Positions 35,601 through 47,548 of a stretch of DNA of 64,000 bases are shown here, piece by piece. This DNA is from Glandiceps talaboti (lineage: Eukaryota > Hemichordata > Enteropneusta > Spengelidae): the NCBI RefSeq assembly GCF_964340395.1, contig NC_135549.1, positions 25,483,842-25,547,841 of the forward strand. Reading direction: 5' to 3'. The notes below the pieces were generated by a model, which did no database searches, was not told the DNA's origin, and worked only from the letters and a program-made list of their open reading frames with translations. The translations under genes were made by a program, and so were the position numbers. Positions within the stretch are counted from its first letter, which is position 1; each line of letters opens with the position of its first letter.

Positions 35601-38600
35601 AAAGCTTGCCTACACAACTAAACTGTTCATACTGTACAGCATTGGAAGCATGTATACAAATCAGGAGAAGCAGACTCAATGATACCTTAGGAATTCACTA
35701 TGTTTAATAAAACTGGGATGTTAAATGAGATAAGATGCATGGTGAATTCACTCAGTATTCTTTCCCTTTAAAGTGTAAGAATATTCATGACTATTAACAT
35801 CCTTGAATGTGTCAGATTGACAAAACTATAATTGCTAGAAAGTCATCATTGGTTGGTATGTTTTGATTTTGTCATCTGTGGTCGTTTAACAAATGCTGCT
35901 ATACACACACAAGCAAAAAAAAACTTGACTTATTGTGTATAATTTATGAAAATAATTATTTAGCATAAATGTATATTTTGAGTGTTGTTTTGATGAATTT
36001 TGACCATCATTCATTTAAATCATAAATGTATTGATGGATGTAGAAAAAAGTTGTAAATGTAGAAAAATGTAAAAAAAAAATAATAAATAAATAAATAAAT
36101 AAATAAAAAAATGATAAGTTTTCATTGATGTAGTTCTTACAACCTAGAAGTTGGAGAACCTGTGTGGTAGGTGAAATAATATTAATGTTTCATAATTCTC
36201 AATCTGTTATCTTCTTGTTCTGATACACAGATCTTATCCCAAAAGATGTCACAGAAAAATGGCTGAAACATTTGAGAAATGAATTCCCCACAGTAGCATT
36301 CAAAGCCTCTACTCAGACACAGAAACAGAATTTGGTAAGTGGACTCTTAATCTATATAGTATGTATTACGTTTTATGGGTTCATTGATAAAACTAGAATT
36401 AGTCCAACTACAGGTGCATAGGTGCCAATGGATCACGGAACCAGAACTTGAAGAGAACATTGAGTCAGACAATGTAGCAAAACTGGGCTATAAAACGGGT
36501 TTTATTAATTAAAAAAACTTCAGGTACATTATGTAGACCCTAACACAATTGTATTCTATATTTTAAAGTAAAAAAATAATAAATATTAAAGCCAGCAAAA
36601 TACTCAAATATTTTCTTCTGATGAGAAATGTATTACTATTACTAGGTGTGGGTGTAACAGCATGGTTAGAATTCATATACACATGTACTAGCCACATTTC
36701 AAAATTTCAGAGTAAATCTCAGAGATTTCTCTGTTGAAATTTGAGGTCGAAAAAGCAGAATGTACTGAGAGAATTCAAACATGACATATTTTACTTCCAG
36801 GCTATTTTTGTGATGTTATACATGCAGATTATAATACTGTTTTATGTTCTGTTATCATCAGTCAAGAAGTAGAGTACAGTTGAACCAAGCTAAGAAAGAG
36901 TTAGTGGAATCCAGTGTATGTTTAGGAGCCGACTCATTACTGAAACTATTAGCAAATTATTGTAGAAGTGCTGACATCAAAACATCAATCACAGTCGGAG
37001 TTGTTGGTAAGTAACTATTAGTGTGCCCTCTATTGATAGCCAAATTTATTACTGTGGGTCAAAATGAGAAAATCTTGGATTTTCTGTTAGTCACCACATA
37101 GTAAGAGATAGGGTAACACCAAATGTTGGTGCATCACTAGAAATTGTGTGTCAGTGGCATGTCAAAATGGCTTAGAGGCTGTTAATCTCATATACATGTA
37201 CATGTATGTCATATCTCTTATTCTTTGTCTTTGCAACTATTTATAGGGAAGGTTTATTGTCAAAATATCATTGTTGCAATGAGTAGACTTGCTGTCTCTG
37301 TGATATCATTTCTTGACAATAGACGTACCATCTTCTGTTCTGTATGTAGCAGCCTGTATTTACTATGGTGGTACAGTGGTACAATATGTATTACATTAAA
37401 GCTATGATATTCACCAATATTTCTAAGCGTTCAGTTGAGTAACATCTGGGGCCTTAATTGTCATCCTAATATAAGATATGGATTAGTCCCTTTATCACAA
37501 GCAATTTCCCGCAAAACGAAAGAAAAGCAAAAACAGAAAAATACTTTAATAACACTCTTCAACAAACCAAAATTCCAAATGTTAACACGCTACATTTGTA
37601 GCTTTCAGTACAAAGTAGGTAACAAGGACATGCAGATTTGTGAACCCTTAGAAATGACTATAGTGTATTAGTTTTCGACAGTTAAATTTGCGTCTTCATA
37701 TGTACAGCATATGTACATGTATGTACATTGACATGTGTTTGATGCTATTCGTCTATCCAGGCTTTCCCAATGTTGGTAAAAGTAGTTTAATTAACAGTTT
37801 GAAGAGAGCCAAGACGTGTGTGGTTGGTGGTACACCAGGTGTTACAAAGTAAGTTGTCAGATATTGCTTGGCTACAGATTGATTGATTGTTTGATTGATT
37901 GCTATTGGATCCCAAATTTGTATTTTTAAAAATTGTCTTTTCCTACTAAACTCATTTTTAAAGTTACTCAGCAACCTGAAGATACATAGCCTGAAAGATT
38001 TGGTCGTTGTTTCTGCAATCCTCAACGAGTTGATAGTGAGTGGTCATTTAAGGAGACCAACAACTGGACCTTTCAGACTAGAAGTTACAATGTCTGTAAT
38101 AGTTTGATCAAAGAAATTCTACCGTATTCTATAATCTTCATTTGCAATGTTATGTTATTTATAATGTTTGCTCACACACAGACACACTTGCAAACATTCA
38201 TAAAGGACGTCAAATCACAAATTTGTGCTTTCTCTTTGTACAGGACAATGCAAGAAGTCCAGCTTGACAAAAATATCAAATTACTGGACTCGCCAGGTAT
38301 TGTCATGGCAACTGCAACATCAGAGGTTGCCATGGTTCTAAGAAACTGTGTTAAGGTATGTCTTAGTTTTATAATGGCGAGGAGATAGTTCAAATTGTTT
38401 AGAAATTTATTCATGCTCCTATGCATCAATGCTATCCATTGCTGCCCTCATTGGCAGCCATATTTGCCTTATTACAGAGTTGGTTGCATGTTCGCCACTT
38501 ATTTGACATTTGTATTTGAACACTACAATGTTTAAAAAAATCCCAATTGAATGCAACATTGTCTTGAAACACTCAACCGGAATTAGTGACAACAACATTT

Positions 38601-41600
38601 TAATGGCAACACTGCGTAGGGGGCTTGGCAATTTGTGATACCAATTATAGCAGTACAAAGATATATGTAGGGTATTGAGGATCATTGACTGTAAAATGCA
38701 CGTCTATTTACAGTTGCAAATGTAAATTTAATATTATTTGATTATGATTATATTTCACAGATTGAATCTCTAGCTGACCCCATCACACCAGTGGAAGCTA
38801 TTTTGAAACGGTGCAATAAAGAACAGGTGAGAAATGATACAAACTCCAGTAACATGTGTGATTACATCATTTTACAGTATACAACACATAACAATTACTA
38901 GGGACTAGGTCACTGAGATTATTAAAATCTACCAAGTCAATCATATTAACACTTTAAACTGTTGGTGTATATAACCTGTGTAAGTTATTTGGTCTACCAA
39001 GCTGATGAACATATTTAGTCATGATAACACTTCATATAGGCATCTTTATTCATCCAGATAAATTTAGAATTTGCTTCACATCAGTTGAAACTTCCAAGAT
39101 GTAGATCAATTTTATTTTTGCAAGGTGCCTTATATATATTTTGCTGACTGACGCAAACTGATGTAGAAATATTCTTAATTTCTCCAAACAATATACTTGC
39201 AATTACATGTCTGTGATGTTCTCTTTACTCTTTCAGCTTGTGATGTACTATTCCATCCCAACATTCAATAGTATCGGTGACTTTTTACCAATACTGGCAA
39301 GAAAGCAAGGAAAACTGAAGAAAGGTGGTGTCCCAGATGTTGACAAAGCTGCAAAGACAGTCTTGACAAACTGGAATAGGTGAGAACATGTGATTTGACA
39401 AGTTAATGAGTTAATGAATATATCTCTTTTTGTGTCAGGAGACACCTACATTTGTACATGATATTTGAGTACTTGTGGCTGGTGATAAATATATAATAGG
39501 GCATTTAATCTGACCTCCAACTTAATCTAAATCTCTAAATCCTGCCTTGATATGGAATATGTTAATCATTTAGGTTCAGATCAAGAACTGTACATTTTAA
39601 GAATGGCTTTTATCCAAGAAGTGCATGTTAAGAATTTTACCTAAACAGTTTAATTTGTGATTTTGATGAAGACTTTGTTTTGTCTGCTTTATCATGATTT
39701 TATACTGTAATGTATTGTATTGTATTGTTTTATAACTGTACATATGTTTTTGTCTTCGTCGTTTTTTGATGTTTAACAATGCCAAGACACATTCCTGCTC
39801 GCCTTTACAGTAGTTGTGGTTAATGAAGTATTCTAATCTAATCTAATCTATTCTAATCTAATATAATATAATCTAATATGACAGTGCATGTAATAAATCA
39901 TTGTGCAGTTATTTTGTTGTGCCAGTCTTTGCAAAGTACGTTGATGTTTATTTATGTGGTCTAGAAAATTCAATATTTTTACAGGTATTAGTTTTGAAGG
40001 AAGGACTGTTTTTGTAACATCTCATTTAATGTGTGTCTCTTTAATATAGTGGTAAGATTACCTACTACACCCAGCCTCCTGAACAACACACTCTCCCTAC
40101 ACATATCAGTGCCGATATTGTAGGGGAACTCAGTAAAGCATTTGATATCTCAACACTGGAAAAAGAGGAAAAAGAAATGCTTAATGGTAAGATTTTCATT
40201 CAAACACACTTCAGCAATACACTCTATGTAATCTTGATAACATTTTCTTAAAAAATGCATAGTTTAACAACATGGGGAAGGAAGTCATAGTAATTTTATA
40301 GGATCTCAAAGCAGAGGTAATCTCATAAAATGTGTTTACTCGGTCAATCTTTTTGGTACTTTTCAAAAATATGAATGTTTCAAAATATATGTTTCACTTT
40401 GTGTGTTGGGCCTTTTAAGCTGTAGTGAAAATTACAAGGACTTAGTTGAGAAAAGCAATCATTTCCTGTTGTGAATGATAATGTTAGAATGATTTCTGCA
40501 TACTATATGTATGCTATAACCAGTGTGCCCTCTAATGATGGCCAAATTTTGTTGTTGTGAGTCAAAATGAGAAAAAATGGGATTTCTTGTGAGTCACCAC
40601 ATAGTAAGAGACAGGGGAACACCAAATTTTGGTGCGTCACTACAAATTGTATGCATCAGTGGTGCATCATATTGGCTTAGAGGGCACATTGGCTAGAACA
40701 CACATGGAAATTACACTCTGTTACAAATAAATTATAACTTTATACTGCGCCTAAATGCTTGGGAAAATTCTAGCTATCAACTTGAGTCTACATGTCTTCT
40801 TCAGGGATGTGAAGTCACGTTCTTTACCCATGCATGACTTCCAAATATTGTCCCAGACATTTGATAAAGAGTACCACCCCACACACCCCACCCCACACAC
40901 CACCACCACCCTCCACCACCACCGTCACAGTGTTACTGTTCTGATATATACATATATGTATAGTTTCATTAATTTTCCTGACACACCAGTCCAGTTCCAT
41001 ATTTAGGATGGAAACATACACCCTTTTTTGTTTGTTATATAAGATGCACTGCTGAAGTCATAGTCAGTTACTCACAATGACGCTGAATGTACCTAAACCT
41101 GTCAAGTTTTCGTACAGCAGTACAGTATAGATAATATATATGTACAACGGTTCATGGAATTTCTTCCTAATTTCATAGAAATACATATGCCCCAAACAGT
41201 TAATGTACAAAACTGTGTTGGTTCTTGTAGATTTAATAATACCAAAGGCTAGCAGTGCCATCTTATTTGAGTCTGGTGGTCCCACCGATGGTGTGATGGA
41301 AGATGTTGACTTGGACAGTGTCAGTGATGAAGAGGAAGATGTGGAGGATGAGGCATTAGATGAATCAGATGAAGACATGGAGGAACACGGTGATGAGGAG
41401 GATATTGAGCAGTCGGGAGGAACTGAGAACCAAGAGGTGAGAATGTGTGTATGTTTGTAACCATTGACAACTGCATAGTAGTAGTACTTGGAATGATAGG
41501 TGTAGTGATGAAGATGTGTATCAAAGTGTGAAAATGGATCGTTCCAAAGCATTAATATTCCTGATCTGTAAATAGCATGTGTGCTTTTCGCCATCACTAA

Positions 41601-42891
41601 CTAATTGATAATAGATTGTTAACTAATTCATTTATTGTATTTTTTCCGCCTGTCTATTGTCATTTAGCTCGGTAAAGTCACCATAGAAGTTCCTGTCAAA
41701 AACAAAACCAAACTCCTGAAACAACTGAAAGAGTCCAAAAAACCAGGTGTACAAAGTACTCTTGAAGGTAATTTACAATTGGGCAAAGAAATGAAGAAAA
41801 GTTTTAAGAAAATGAAGAAAACCAGGCGGAGGGCTGGTAAGTGAATAACTCTCTACCTTATACAGTGATATCAGTATTTTGTATTTATAATCAAGAAATT
41901 TTTTGCCATTTATTTGTAGAAGTCAAACCTGATGTATCACCGTATAGAAATCTGTGTAGTTCATTTACTACTGTATTCATGTAGAAACTGTCTTACTGAG
42001 AGCAGTTAAATAATGGCTTAGGCTCCACATCCTCCCCAACACACTGACATGCTAACAATACATGTTTTGTACATCAAATGACTGAATGGGCCTCCAAGTA
42101 ACAATTTTGACATTATTAAGAAGGGACGATTGCACAGTGTCGCACAAGCTCAACAAACGAACATCCTTCGTTTAGGTCAAAATCCCCTCCCCAAAAATGA
42201 CGTTCACAAGTGTGACATCAAACGTTTATATATGGTGTAAACTATGATGAGAACTGTAGCGGTCACACCACTAAGATCTATGTAATGTAAAAATATGATT
42301 ATAAACAAATACTACCAGAAACCCAGCACCATATCTCACATAAGAAGTAAATTTTTATCAACTTATCAACAGTAAACACAAAAGCTGTTATCATTGAAGA
42401 AGTGAAAGCTTTCCATGGGTCCATCGAAATCTGGAGTTCAACAATCGCATTGATGCCAGAATCCCCCCCCCCCTAAATGAATTAAGTGTGCTTATTGAGC
42501 TTGTGTGACATTGTATGATCATCCCTAATCAAACGAACAAATTGTTAACATCTAAGTTGGTTAGAGCTCTATAAGTGGAGATCTTCAGGTATAAATTTGG
42601 CTCCACTTCACTCCACCCAAACCACAGACCCTTTCGTGTAGGGTCTATGCCCAAACTTAGCCATGAGTATCTCCCATATTGAACTCTAAGCTATACATTA
42701 AAAAGTATGAACAGCACAGTTACACATTGCCAAAGTGACAACAATTTACATAATTTTTATTTCATCTTTTAATTTTCGTTTCAGATACTCTAGCAACCAA
42801 ATTATCAGATGAACTGACAGCTGCTATGAATTTCTCATTGTCTGCTGATGATGCGGTTGATAATTACAACTTTGGAACTGACTTCAAGTAA
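32688..42891 (+). CDS. GNL3: Nucleostemin-family circularly permuted GTPase (GNL3/GNL3L ortholog)
   Basis: This nucleolar GTPase acts in ribosome biogenesis and cell proliferation. Fifteen exons join in phase to 613 codons: 32688-32709, 32800-32855, 33462-33602, 34354-34470, 34877-35105, 36231-36334, 36862-37006, 37761-37848, 38244-38355, 38761-38826, 39237-39379, 40050-40186, 41231-41436, 41668-41836, 42785-42891 (TAA). The start AACATGG has good context. Residues 1-110 are Lys/Arg-rich (nucleolar targeting type). The permuted motif order is [11 protein letters not shown] (156), NKID (186-189), GFPNVGKSS (272-280), then DSPG (316-319). An acidic stretch (exon 13) and a Lys-rich segment follow. 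Human GNL3 has 549 residues and GNL3L 582. AATAAA signals lie at 42,948 and 42,971. The GTPase core is closer to vertebrate GNL3L, while the N terminus resembles GNL3, so it is probably the single invertebrate co-ortholog. Confidence 0.95.
33328..33361. repeat. Short hairpin CCATAGACCCTAC/GTAGGGTCTATGG
   Basis: A 13-bp stem with a 5-6 bp loop in GNL3 intron 2. A partial second copy lies at 42,625-42,650 (CAGACCCTTTCGTGTAGGGTCTATG) in GNL3 intron 14. The string TAGACCCT is also part of the 44-bp minisatellite unit. Confidence 0.7.
35101..35455 (+). repeat. 44-bp minisatellite at the 5' end of GNL3 intron 5, repeating the splice donor
   Basis: Eight tandem units start at about 35,101, 35,151, 35,194, 35,238, 35,281, 35,325, 35,369 and 35,413. 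Each is 43-50 bp and contains GATAGGTATGTGTATTTG then TATAGACCCTCCACCCACA. The first unit overlaps the exon 5 end and its donor (AATAG/GTATGT at 35,105-35,106). Six of the other seven units repeat that AG/GTATG string; the sixth unit has GCTATG instead. Reading through the authentic donor meets a TAG at 35,153-35,155. Confidence 0.92.
36070..36110. repeat. A-rich (TAAA)n microsatellite in GNL3 intron 5
   Basis: A poly-A stretch runs into about seven AAAT/TAAA units. The rest of the intron (35,456-36,230) shows no gene, RNA or clear transposon. Confidence 0.85.
37018..37184 (+). mobile_element. Small inverted-repeat element, older copy (GNL3 intron 7)
   Basis: This copy is homologous to the element at 40,521-40,690. 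Both share GTGCCCTCTA, GGGTCAAAATGAGAAAA-like, GTCACCACATAGTAAGAGA and ACACCAAAT..TTGGTG blocks in the same order. The right end is worn (GGCTTAGAGGCTGTTAAT). It carries no coding capacity. Confidence 0.6.
39832..39882. repeat. (TAATC)n pentanucleotide repeat in GNL3 intron 11
   Basis: About ten degenerate TAATC/TAATA units, AT-rich. No other feature was seen in 39,380-40,049. Confidence 0.8.
40521..40690 (+). mobile_element. 170-bp hAT-like MITE (GNL3 intron 12)
   Basis: The ends are inverted: CAGTGTGCCCTCTAA at the left and TTAGAGGGCACATTGG at the right. CTATAAC before and CTAGAAC after it look like a 7-8 bp target duplication with one mismatch. A CAGTG start and 8-bp duplication suggest a non-autonomous hAT element, which is inferred from the termini only. 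Confidence 0.65.
40871..40930. repeat. CA/CCA-rich simple sequence in GNL3 intron 12
   Basis: A run of CCCCACACACC and CCACCACCACC units, biased to C and A on the plus strand. The rest of this 1-kb intron, apart from the MITE at 40,521, holds nothing I recognise. Confidence 0.8.
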
Positions 42892-43819
42892 ATACATGAA
42901 GTAGATACAACATTTCAAAGGATATTGTCTCTTTTCCAAAATAAGTAAATAAATTATATTAAGAAATTGGAATAAATATCATTTATTATCGTATTTTTTT
43001 TGTTAGAATCATTGACATCCGTTCTGCAACAAAATGGTGGCCCTATCCCCAACCTTAAATTCTGCAATGGCAACAAGACCGTGTGGTTTATTTATTCCCA
43101 CACTTAAAAAGAGCTGACTGAGATGAAAATTTCATTTGGTACATGAGCAGTGTAATACCTGGCAGGTGCCGTAGTATGCAAATAGTGGGTTTGTCCTCTA
43201 CTTCCACAAACTTTGTGTAATATTTGAAATAATATTTGATTTGGGATCACCCACCATGTGCAATTAGATCATGCTCATATTATGGCAGTAAAGGAATTAT
43301 TTTCAGTCCTGAGTCAGTATCTGACACTTCCAACGTGTATCAAGCCAACATTTTCATAAATACAGTCCCCAAAATGCAATTTAAAAAATACAGACAGATT
43401 TCTTTATATTCATAATGTGATAGTCTAACATTGGAAGATAAAAACGACAGTTTCACAGGCGCATTATGAGTTACAAGCTCAAAGTCATGAAGCATGAACG
43501 TCATCTTAATCCTTATTTATATGCAAAGTATATCCTTGCAAGCAGTAACCATCCTGTCACCCCAAAGAGACCCCAATTTTAAGAACATATGTACATAACT
43601 TCATTGGGAGGAAAAGTTATAGATATCTGTTCAGTCACACACGTTGAGTCTAACGACGATCAGTATTTGTTTTATGACTGATATGTAATGTATATATGTA
43701 TCATATCTGTCTGTGTATACATGTACAATGTATGTGTGTATAAATATACATGCATGTGTATGTACATGCGTACGGTGGCCCACAGGTGACAGACGAAAAC
43801 TAAATTTGTGCTATAAATA
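42892..43819. other. Intergenic region downstream of GNL3
   Basis: Apart from the polyadenylation signals at its start and a TG/TATG-rich patch near 43,690-43,770, I see no open gene, RNA gene or inverted-repeat element here. The frames are short and of ordinary intergenic composition. Confidence 0.6.
42948..42976 (+). terminator. GNL3: GNL3 polyadenylation signals
   Basis: AATAAA occurs at 42,948-42,953 and again at 42,971-42,976, 57 and 80 bp after the GNL3 stop codon. Either could direct 3' end formation. A T-rich stretch follows at about 42,995. No longer 3' UTR candidate was seen. Confidence 0.6.
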
Positions 43820-44245
43820 ATTGATTTTTGAGGGCAAAATATTTAATAAAAGGATAACACTTTTATTTCATACGACAAAACATTAATTTCTTGGGTCAAT
43901 ATAGAAATATCAAAGCAAAAAACTACAATTTCTGTGACAAATAAATTCTTTTTACGGAGCAGAAAATTAATTTGCGAAACGAAAACTTTTATTCGTGTGG
44001 CCCAACCTTTATTTTCGAGTGATAACATTTAAGTTGCGGGATAAAATGTAAATGTCAAGCCGGAATATGAATTTAAGTCCCTTACAATCTTATACTCTGA
44101 CTGCAGAAACAACATTTGTCACTATACAACCTCCTTTTCTAATCGACGAGATTTACTTAACACAGGATGCAACATTAATGTTTGGGGACGAAACATTAAT
44201 ACGCGAGGACAAAACTTTCTTTTTGCTTGACGGAAGTTGGACTGC
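43820..44245. repeat. Degenerate 21-bp tandem repeat array
   Basis: About twenty units, each a variant of gacaaaacattaatttc plus 3-4 bases. Because the period is exactly seven codons, both strands stay open in pieces and translate as heptads. On the minus strand (44,028-43,843) the repeats read FVSQINF, FVTEIVV, LTQEINV, LSYEIKV. On the plus strand (44,052-44,249) they read FLIDEIY, LTQDATL, IREDKTF. Units are strongly diverged. No start context or splice signals argue for a gene. Confidence 0.75.
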
Positions 44246-44373
44246 ATGACGGAAATTGATTATATATCCCACAATCCTCGGCACACTCTTGGCGGCTATT
44301 TCAACTTCGCGACCAGCACTATATCTGATCATGTCAAGTGGTAAACACATCAATTGTTTCCAGTGTATAATTT

Positions 44374-44376
44374 TTC

Positions 44377-44407
<31 letters not shown>

Positions 44408-44408
44408 G
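44374..44408. repeat. (CTGT)n microsatellite
   Basis: About eight perfect CTGT units. No gene is visible between the 21-bp array and the transposase remnant (44,246-44,597). Confidence 0.9.
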
Positions 44409-44597
44409 GTCTGCTTGTGGAAACAAAAATACAATGTGTATTCTGGAAAGTCTCTGGGTCATATTTAAACTTTGTCTTGACTGTGTCTAGTACAAGTTTA
44501 AGTTTGATATTGCTGTAGTCAATTCACAAGGACAAGTGTGCTTCACTACTAAGGTGACTGATAATTTTACACTGAGTAAGAAAAAATGAGTACAAAC

Positions 44598-47548
44598 CTG
44601 TACACACTGCTGATCAATTATCTTGTTTATTCTTTCCTCAAGTATGGTGTATGATCCGTATTTGGCAGAGTGTCCACCGGTGAATCATTTCTACCATCAC
44701 CTCCAATGACTAAATCACCTTCCATTGCATGCAAGATGTTGAACCAATGCTGTTGTTCTTCCTTCCATATTGTCAGAATAGTTGGCACCAGGAAACGAGA
44801 CATATGGTTGTTGAAGGTGGAAATACTGCATGTGACAATATTCATAGCCTTCAATACTCTTAGTGTCTTGGTAGGGGAAGCACCTGTAAACATTATGGCA
44901 CCACTAAGCTGTAGATTGCCAGCTGGTATGTTACCTTCGTAGGAGGGCTGTGATGACCAGTCCCGTTTGAATTCACAGTCGGGACAGTGCTGCGACACTA
45001 CAACTTTTGTGCCTTTTCGATATCTCTCCTCAGCAAGGCAGGGTTTATTGCACAACGGACATTTTGCAAACAGTTCCCACAGACAGCTTTTGAAAACTAT
45101 GTACTTTTCCTCATCAACATGGCAGCCAGAGGAGAAACTGTAGAAAAATGAAACAAGAGAATATTGATGTATGCATACACAATAAGATTGGCTTCCTTGT
45201 TCATGTCTAGGTTATCTTTCTATTCCAAATAAATGATGGCCATTAGACATTGACAAAAGTGTCCTCATAACTTTGAAAAGGATATACAAATGTAAAGCAC
45301 ATTCACTTGCATGTCAGTATGAAAATCTTTTTTCAAGGCCACATTTGCTTTGACTACATCTACTACATTAGTACAATCCTCTGTGCAAAAATCAATGACA
45401 GGTGCCTCTACGTGAATCACAACCAACATTACATACATGTGCAAACTACAAATTTTGATGTTTATATACTTACTTAAAATTACAATCTTCAAATAAGTCT
45501 TCGTCCTCTTCTGGCTCATACGTGGTGTCATTTATAAGCTGGTCATCCTCCTCTTCATCACTTGTGTCACAGGTTGGTGACCTGAGTTGAACTTTCTGGC
45601 TGCAGCAATGTACAGTTCACAGCAGTGTTTGTAGTTACTGAAGCATCAGTTTGAATTGCTGAATAGAACGAAAATTAATTCCTTAGATTGTATTGATTTT
45701 TATGAAAAAACATGTACTCAATTTTTTTTCATAATTCATGATCGGAATGCATGTTTGGAATTCATCATTATAAAATGATTGTCTAGCATACATTCACAGT
45801 TATGTAAACATCACTGTATCAAGTGCTATTATAAATGATTTCATTCTAAAATGAAAAAAAAGCAAGCCAGAAATAAAATATGCAGTAAAGCAACACTCCA
45901 TATGATAAACTCAATAATACCTTCTTTTGAAATCTAACAAAACAAAACCTGTAAATAAATTTTAGCAGGTCTGTAGTATTTACTTATAAAATTATTTACC
46001 TTTACTACGGAACAGTGGCCTTCTTTTCTGAAAATTAGCCTGACACTTCACTGACCGACAAGTAGCGGCTCCTGGTTGTCTTTCCCACTGTGTTGATGCA
46101 TCCACCATTACAGGAGTCAATGAGTCAGTCAGATGTGATGGCATGTCAGTATCTGCCAGAACAGTTGAGTTGGACTCAAGGGGCTGGGGTTTGTGCTCAT
46201 CACCATCATCATCATAAGAGGAAAAAATCTAAAACCATGAGAGGATCGTAAGTGTTAGCTAATTTGTAAACAAAGGGACTTAAGAATGAAATTATAACTA
46301 AAAAAAATCTCTCAAACGTTTACTCCTCCACCGACACACAACCAAAAATAGTTTTTTCTACAGGCAATGACAATGCCTGTGATATTGTTTCTCAAAACTG
46401 CAAAATAATCTGTGAAATCATACAAATAACACCTTAAAGGAGGCCTCTCCCCAGTTAAAAAATCAGTAGTTTTTTTTGAGGGAGGGGGTCCTAAAAATGG
46501 TCAATGTGAATGGGACTTACCATTTGTGTTGCAGAATTGTGATTTGAAAATAGCAGTCATCCAGTTAAATTAGGTTAAACATGCTTGTTTTCATGCAAAA
46601 ACTTTCTGTTAGACATTAAAAAAAAATAGAAATAAATTTTCAGAAACTCTTACTAAAACCATAACTAAATCAATCAATCAATCAATCAATCAGTAAAAAT
46701 AAAATTTCCTGTTGATCATGACCCTGGATTATTTCTCTCAAAGTAACAATGAAAGGCAAAACAGTCATAGATTAACTTAGCAGAAGGCATGCAGTAGTTT
46801 TTTGTTTTCATGCAAAAACGTTTTGTTAGACATTTAAAAAATAGAAATAAATTTTCATGAACTCTAACTAGAACCATATCTAAATCAATCTAAGTCAAGG
46901 CATTTGACAAAAATACATTATCTTTAAAATCAATGAATCTTTTAGGGGTTGCATGCAAACATAACTCCTCTCAATTTATTCAAAGAAAAAGAAAATTCTT
47001 ACGCGTAATAGTTCCCTTTTCCTGAAAGCACCTCTTGGCCTTTTAGGAGCACTGGGGGTGTTGAAGTCCAAAGGTGGTGGATCCGTCACCATGTTGACTG
47101 TGGCAGGTGCATTATCACTAATATCAGCATTGTCGACGGTAGGCACGGGCGAAACAGTGGCATATGCACTACCCGGGTTACCCCTAGCAACATATACAAC
47201 ACTGTCATTCTCTGTGAGATTTTTGATTCGATTTGCTGGCGATGCCTGAGTTCGGCAAGTTCCTTCGGGATACTTCGTGGGAACTTGCCCAACTTTCAGT
47301 TGTAACATGTCAGCCCCCTTCATCCTCCAAGCTGTCAAGTTTTCGTAACACTTCTCTTCGAAGTGGTCACTGCATATTCTTGAATATTTCGTCACCCCTT
47401 TCCAATCCGCTCGGGTTCGCCGAACAAACCGCTTCCACGCATTTAAAGTGGCTACAGAATCATTCTGATGCGTCGGAAACTCATGTAACGTACGTACATG
47501 CTTCCATGAACTTTTGCTACACCCGTAGACAACACATGTGTATACCAT
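44598..47548 (-). pseudogene. THAP-domain transposase-like gene (Kolobok type?), frameshifted and truncated
   Basis: Four exons are visible: 47003-47548, 46000-46228, 45474-45658 and 44598-45137. Exon 1 (182 codons) opens with a THAP zinc-binding domain: C-x4-C at YTCVVYGCSK, FPTH, W of AWKRF, and C-x2-H at ICSDHF. Exon 2 ends in a Cys-containing CRSVKCQANFQKRRPLF block. Exon 3 is acidic and changes frame near 45,580. Exon 4 has zinc-ligand-like CPLCNKPC and CPDCE pairs, PAGNLQLSGAIMFTGASPTK, and GGDGRNDSP; there a 2-nt surplus shifts frame, while the continuation GHSAKYGSY is readable in the next frame. Nothing of the C-terminal part is found below 44,598. I place it with THAP-bearing DNA transposases (Kolobok best guess) from motif memory; a domesticated THAP gene is the alternative, but the breaks argue for decay. 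Confidence 0.8.

Noticed and set aside
32856-42784. Intronic C/D box snoRNAs in the GNL3 introns
   Set aside because: Vertebrate GNL3 introns host C/D snoRNAs, so I looked for RTGATGA and CTGA pairs at suitable spacing with terminal stems. Candidates such as CTGATGA near 36,617 and 39,000 lacked a properly spaced D box.
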